From positions 61,851,330 through 61,915,329 of the forward strand of contig OY986437.1 of NCBI GenBank assembly GCA_963920525.1: a stretch of DNA of 64,000 nucleotides, read 5' to 3'. This stretch comes from Dichetophora obliterata. Lineage: Eukaryota > Arthropoda > Insecta > Diptera > Sciomyzidae. A program made the translations under genes and the position numbers. Of this stretch, positions 59,672 to 64,000 are shown piece by piece. The notes beneath the pieces are model-generated. The model was not told where the DNA came from and searched no databases. It was given only the letters and a program-made list of their open reading frames with translations. Each line of letters begins with the position of its first letter. Positions within the stretch are counted from its first letter, which is position 1.

Positions 59672-60450
59672 TTTATTTTTCTATCCTTTCTCTTTTTTCT
59701 TTACATATTCTTATTTTTCATTCATTATATTATTCATCATATTATTATTCTTATATTTATAGATACAAGATTTTTTATTTTGATTTTATTATTATTAATC
59801 TCTTAATCATTATCTAATGCAATTCATTATCTTATTTATAGTCACTGTTATTAATTTGTTGTTATATATAAACAATTTGTTTATTATCTTAACTTATTTA
59901 TAGGTATTTTTACTTGTTGTACTGTAAAAGAACTTAGTTCTTATTTGTACTAATGTCTTATAAAGTAAACAGAAGATTAATTTTTTATTGAGAATTTTTT
60001 TTGTGGAATTTTCATTTTTTTTTTTTTTTTTTGGGATTAAAAAATTAATTTGAGATGAAAATCTTTTAATATTGTTTTGTAATTTTATTTAAAAAAAAAT
60101 ATCCTTAAAATAAGAGAAGGTTTCTTATTTTGTTATTGTTGAAAAAGTTTTTTAAAAAAATGTATTTTAGATGAAAATCTGCTTATATTTTTAGAAGATT
60201 TTAATAATAAGATAATCTTCTTATACTAAAATTTCTTGTGGGTCTCATTTAAAATAAATCTACGTTAGTATAGCTGTTACCTTTTTTAAATTTATTAAAC
60301 ACAAAAACACTTTAAAATAGAAGAAAACTTATTATTTTTTAAAAAACTTTTTTCCAAATACTTTTTTACAAAAAAAAATAAAGTATTTAAGATGAAAATC
60401 TTCTCCTATTTCATTGAATTTTTTTCTGTGATTCTGATTTTCTAGTTGTT
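59672..60450. other. Probable LINE 3' UTR followed by AT-rich DNA
   Basis: 59672 to about 59990 is T-rich and ends with TGTACTGTAAAAGAACTTAG and CTTATAAAGTAAACAGAAGA, plausible 3' UTR of the preceding LINE; no clear A tail or TSD. The rest is AT-rich with recurring TAAGATGAAAATCTT-like words (60050, 60170, 60390). Confidence 0.5.
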
Positions 60451-60454
60451 TTTT

Positions 60455-60905
60455 TTTTCTTAGCCATAACTCTAAAACCATACATCATAAAAGGACAATT
60501 TATGCACCAAAATGTTTGTTAAGCTTCTGCCTACAAGACTACATCCTTGGAAGAATTTTAAAAATTATATTTCATGTTAATTTCATATGTCCTTTTCTGT
60601 GAATTTTTTTTCGCCATTAATTCGCCCTAAAATTCAAACTACATATCAGAAAATTACGATTCATGCATTGAAATTATCGCTATGGCATCGTACTTAAGGC
60701 AGGTTACGTCTTTGTCGAAATGCATTTTGCTCTATCTCTTGCAGTTTAGGAGTTGTAGAACACTTTTTGGAGTGTTAGTTGGCCAAAAACATGTGGTTTT
60801 TTGTCATAACTCCCAAACCATACATCCTACAAGGACGATTTATGCACCAAAAGTTTTCTAATACATATATACACAAGACTGCATTTTTAGAAAAAATATT
60901 TTAAC
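60455..60905. repeat. Direct duplication, spacing about 347 bp
   Basis: AGCCATAACTCTAAAACCAT and GGACAATTTATGCACCAAAA at 60463-60510 recur as GTCATAACTCCCAAACCAT and GGACGATTTATGCACCAAAA at 60807-60857, followed in both by ACAAGACT. A related segment (AACTACATATCAGAAAATTA) lies between them. No coding sequence. Confidence 0.6.
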
Positions 60906-61059
60906 CCAATGAGTTTTATTAAGAAGGCTTTCAAGTTTCAAATAATAATGTTTTCTTCTTGGGTAAAAACGTTAGGTAGAAAAACCGTCTATACTTTGTT
61001 CTAGTTAATAAGGTATTTTTCGGTGTGTGTAATATTTGTGTTCATAATTTTTCATTAAG

Positions 61060-61965
61060 TACACTCAAAAATATTTGTTTGTTAATATTACTAATAACTG
61101 CGTCCATTCTATGAATTAAATTCGTAGTTTTTCAGCTACGAATAGGATTCGTAGAATCGACGTTTATTAGTACATATTACAAATATTTTATTCGTATTCG
61201 TTCAAAAACAAATGTATAATCTACGAATACATTTGTTGCATTTACGAATGACCATAATATCTAATAACAAAAAAAAGAACATTCTGTCCGGGCTGGAGAT
61301 TGAACCTCGGCTTTGATGGGCCACGCACTCTACCAGTAGGCTACAGCTACTTTACAATCATATATTTCCTCATATTCTGTAGTTGTTTGACAAGCCACTA
61401 AAAAAACACAAAGTTTTGTCTGAGCTGGGGTTTAAACCTCGGCTCTTTAGCTTACGAGTCACGCTTTCTACCAGTAGGTTAAAGCCACTTTACAATCATA
61501 CAGTTTCTTATATTCTGTAGTGTTTCGACAAACCAGGCTGAACGATTTCAGTTTTAAATTTTTTTAAACTCAAATAATAATTCGTTCGTTCTACAAATAA
61601 TTCGTAGGGTCAACCTATGAATACATTTTTTCTACTAATATTATTTTTAATTCTTAAATAGCTAGTACGAAAGCATTAGTAAATTATACGAATGTAATGA
61701 AAGAAATGACGAATTTATTCGTAAGAGAAATTTACAAATATTAATATTTATATGTACACATTCATTCGTAAAATTAACTAATACGAACTTTTTTATTTTT
61801 GTTTACGAATATCATTAGTATATAAAACGAATACATTCGTAGATAATACATCAGGTTTTAGTAACACTTTACGAATGAATTCGTAAAAATAACACAATGC
61901 ATATACTTTGTATATTGTACGAGTATTCGTAGAATGTACGTTAATTTTTTTAAATTTTCAAAATT
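61060..61965. mobile_element. Foldback-like region carrying two tRNA-like modules
   Basis: The left part (61090-61250) and right part (61760-61950) are mirror-like: TAATCTACGAATACATTTGT on the left, and ACGAATACATTCGTAGATAA on the right. Many ATTCGTA/TACGAAT words occur throughout. In the centre, on the minus strand, are two tRNA-like modules about 130-140 bp apart: TGTAGCCTACTGGTAGAGTG with GAGGTTCAATCTCC (61290-61360), and TTTAACCTACTGGTAGAAAG with GAGGTTTAAACCCC (61419-61491). Flanking TCGACAAACCAGGCTGAACG is shared with 26.77 kb. I read it as an inverted-repeat element that captured, or evolved with, a tRNA-derived head. Confidence 0.62.
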
Positions 61966-62070
61966 ACCTGTTAACAGCAAATATAGAATTGTTAAAACTA
62001 AAATCAGCACATTTTAAGTGTTTATATTTCCCTTGGCATATGGTAACCAAAGGGTGATTTGAGTTTAAAG
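61966..62070. other. Spacer with a 7-bp TSD at its end
   Basis: Non-coding. TTTAAAG at 62064-62070 is repeated at 62664-62670, flanking the next element. Confidence 0.5.
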
Positions 62071-62663
62071 CAGGGACCGTACCGGTTATGGTTTTTATCA
62101 AAAAAGTCAGATATTAACAGTTATCATTTAACTTTTATTTTTCCGACAAAAATACTAGTTATTTAATTTCTTTTATTTGTTTGGTCAAAAATAACAATTA
62201 TTTTGTGGCTTTTATTTTTTCGGTCAAAAATATCAGGCAATTTGCATTTTTTTAAAGGCCACTTGAACGGCAAAAAAGGATTATGCAATTTTTATCAACA
62301 GCGCGCACATTTTGAGCTATAAAACTTTTTAGTTTTTAAAGTTTTTTATTCGGCCTTTGAAAAAACAAAAATTGCCTGATATTTTCCACCGAAAAAAATA
62401 AGAGGCACAAAATAACTGTTATTTTTGACCTAAAAAATAAATGTCAAAAGTAACAGTTATTTTTGCCCGAAAAAGTAAAAGGCAAAAAATAACAGTTAAT
62501 TTTAATTTTTATAGTAACAGCCAAAAATTAAAAAGGAATTTAATATTCGCGAGGCTGCTGCCATTACGATAATAATGGTATATTTAAAAAAGTCCTCCGG
62601 CCACTTTTTCGTTATGCCTTTTTCATCTGAAAATTGTAAAATAACAGTTATTTTCGGTCCCTG
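62071..62663. mobile_element. hAT-like MITE, CAGGGACCG termini
   Basis: The left end CAGGGACCG and the right end CGGTCCCTG are perfect inverted repeats. TTTAAAG flanks both ends directly (a 7-bp match; an 8-bp hAT duplication with one altered base would look the same). Long imperfect inner arms contain TATCAGGCAATTTGC against AAATTGCCTGATATT and many AATAACAGTTATTTT words. Non-coding. Confidence 0.75.
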
Positions 62664-62804
62664 TTTAAAGTGAAGGTAAACCAAATGGGTTAACTTTGGT
62701 CCATTTTTAGGGTAATTTTTCTCTTTATCACAAAATGTAATTATATATAGTAACTTTTATTGTAATTTACAAAAAAATCAAAGCCACATTCACGATTAAT
62801 TTAA

Positions 62805-63144
62805 TCTATATATAAAAAAAAGAAAGTGGCGTTAGTTACTCAACTCAAGAACGGCTGGACCGATGTCGATGATTCATACCATTTCGAACTGGTCTGCGGC
62901 CAAACAAGAAGAATACCTAAAAAAATCCATTTCGTTTGGAGCTACTTTACGACGCATTCTGGATGATCGATGACGTTTTTTTTGTCATACATAAAAAAAA
63001 AACTTAATTTAAAATGGTTCCGTCAGAATTTTTCAAGTTTTAACAAATTTTTAAGTATTCGACCACAATTTACACAAGCAAGATTATATGTGATGGGCGT
63101 TTGGAAACGGGGGCGTGGCAGCAAAGTGACTTGTTTCAGCTAGT
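62805..63144 (+). mobile_element. Short DINE/Helentron-type element without minisatellite
   Basis: Starts TCTATATATAAAAAAAAG, has CAAGAACGGCTGGACCGATG near the start and GGGGGCGTGGCAGC, then TTTCAGCTAGT, at the end. It shares both ends with the 32431-33665 element but is only 340 bp long, because the central tandem monomers are absent. No TIR or TSD. Confidence 0.8.
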
Positions 63145-63970
63145 ATTAAATACATTTTGAAGAAAAGTGTTTGCTTTTAATATCGTATTGACACCAATTA
63201 CTTTGTAATCAAAACCTCCCCCATGGATAATCCTTGCTACGAGCCTGATCACAGTCATACTATTTTTGTGAGAAGTTTAGCAAACAATTTTACTAAACTA
63301 TGTCCAATTTATGAGTCATTATGAATTTGAAGTCATAGGAAACTGCTTTTTTAATATTTATTTTATATATATTCAAGTCTTATTCAAACTGATTTTTTAA
63401 AAACAAAAAAAATTTTTTTAATATCACTAGTTTACAAAATCCAGGAAAATCTCTGTGACCAAGATTTCTTTATAAAATTCATATACGGTATGGTACCTAG
63501 ATCTAAAATAAAAAAGAAAAAATTATCTTTGGATAGATTTCTGAAGAATTTGTTTGCTTTTTTCAAAAAGGTGACTTATCGTTATTCGTAATAAGTTCTG
63601 TTTAGACCGACGGATTTGGCCAAAATTACATTTTTATAAAAGACAATTAAAATTGCAATAACTTCTCGATACATATTGAACTCATCTGAAGAATAATTAT
63701 GGGGATATGAATTAATATTTAAAAAAATTTTTTTTGTGGAAATCTGTGGTCGAAAACTCATTTAAGCACCTGAAAAGTGAACAATTTGGCAGTTGACCAC
63801 AACATTTTTTTTTTTTGTTCAGCATTTCCTTTTGCAAAACTTTGAGGCCTAAAATAAACAAAATCTATGGACTGGTAAAAAAGTTACAGACATTAAAGTG
63901 AGATCACCCGGTATAAAGTTAAATCTTAAAATGCGCAGCAAACATTAAATATTATCCTCTGGTTGACAAG
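63145..63970. other. AT-rich non-coding stretch
   Basis: No coding region or paired termini recognised. Confidence 0.5.
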
Positions 63971-64000
63971 TGTATTTATTTATTTATTTATTTATTTATT
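63971..64000 (-). mobile_element. 3' tail of a minus-strand LINE running off the window
   Basis: The window ends in a perfect run of TTTA/ATTT units, which on the minus strand is an AATA/TAAA tail like those ending Jockey-type LINEs. The element body, if present, lies beyond 64000. A plain tetranucleotide microsatellite is the alternative. Confidence 0.45.

Noticed and set aside
61290..61491. Functional tRNA genes
   Set aside because: A- and B-box-like sequences are present but the cloverleaf (acceptor pairing, anticodon arm) is not convincing, and the modules are repeated in element contexts.

Overview
The window is AT-rich, repeat-dominated eukaryotic DNA, most probably from a fly (Diptera, likely Brachycera). 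The reasons are the repertoire of mobile elements (R1-clade and Jockey-like non-LTR retrotransposons, DD34D mariner, pogo/Tigger, Transib, hAT, DINE/Helentron-type elements), a candidate 57-bp intron, and many short CAA/GTT and TATGTA-type tracts. I could not assign any host protein-coding gene. Nearly every recognisable coding stretch is a transposase, reverse transcriptase or RNase H remnant. The species call is inference; the element calls rest on motifs, terminal repeats and target-site duplications (TSDs) read directly from the sequence.

Layout. 1-10.4 kb is a nest. A Jockey-like reverse-transcriptase relic (3.2-4.2 kb and 10.19-10.4 kb) appears to be split by about 6 kb of nested elements: a TTA-flanked MITE, a 5.5-kb inverted-repeat block, a 420-bp foldback, hAT-like MITEs and a 1.9-kb hAT-like element. 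Upstream of it lies a 5'-truncated RNase H-bearing LINE with a perfect 13-bp TSD. 12.7-17.9 kb holds a 780-bp palindromic TA-flanked MITE, a 1.35-kb 11-bp satellite and a decayed R1-like element that runs into that satellite. 19.2-19.95 kb is a TTTACC/TTTACCC array. 22.7-26.0 kb is a full-length Transib (RAG1-related) element with 5-bp TSDs. 28-30 kb is an RNase H-bearing LINE. 32.4-36.3 kb holds a Helentron-type element with a central minisatellite, a mariner and a hAT. 36.8-38.9 kb is a long-arm foldback carrying about 240-bp tandem repeats. 39.3-41.7 kb is a complete pogo/Tigger element. 42.5-43.6 kb is a degenerate minisatellite.

45.3-51.8 kb is the most striking block. Hexamer arrays (CCCTTA, then CCCATG, then CCCATA) are interrupted by a nearly intact R1-clade retrotransposon whose poly(A) tail and truncated 5' end both join CCCATA repeats directly. 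It looks like a satellite-targeting retrotransposon in its target. 52-64 kb carries hairpin MITEs, a tRNA-derived SINE, a Jockey-like element disabled in the recognisable part by one stop codon, a foldback-like region with two tRNA-like modules, a hAT MITE, a short Helentron-type element and, at the edge, the tail of another LINE.

The genes do not form a host pathway. What links the regions is mobile-element biology: autonomous relics with their non-autonomous derivatives, tandem repeats growing inside elements, and shared sequence modules (a GGGTCGCTGAT block and a tRNA-like block) found in several otherwise unrelated elements.
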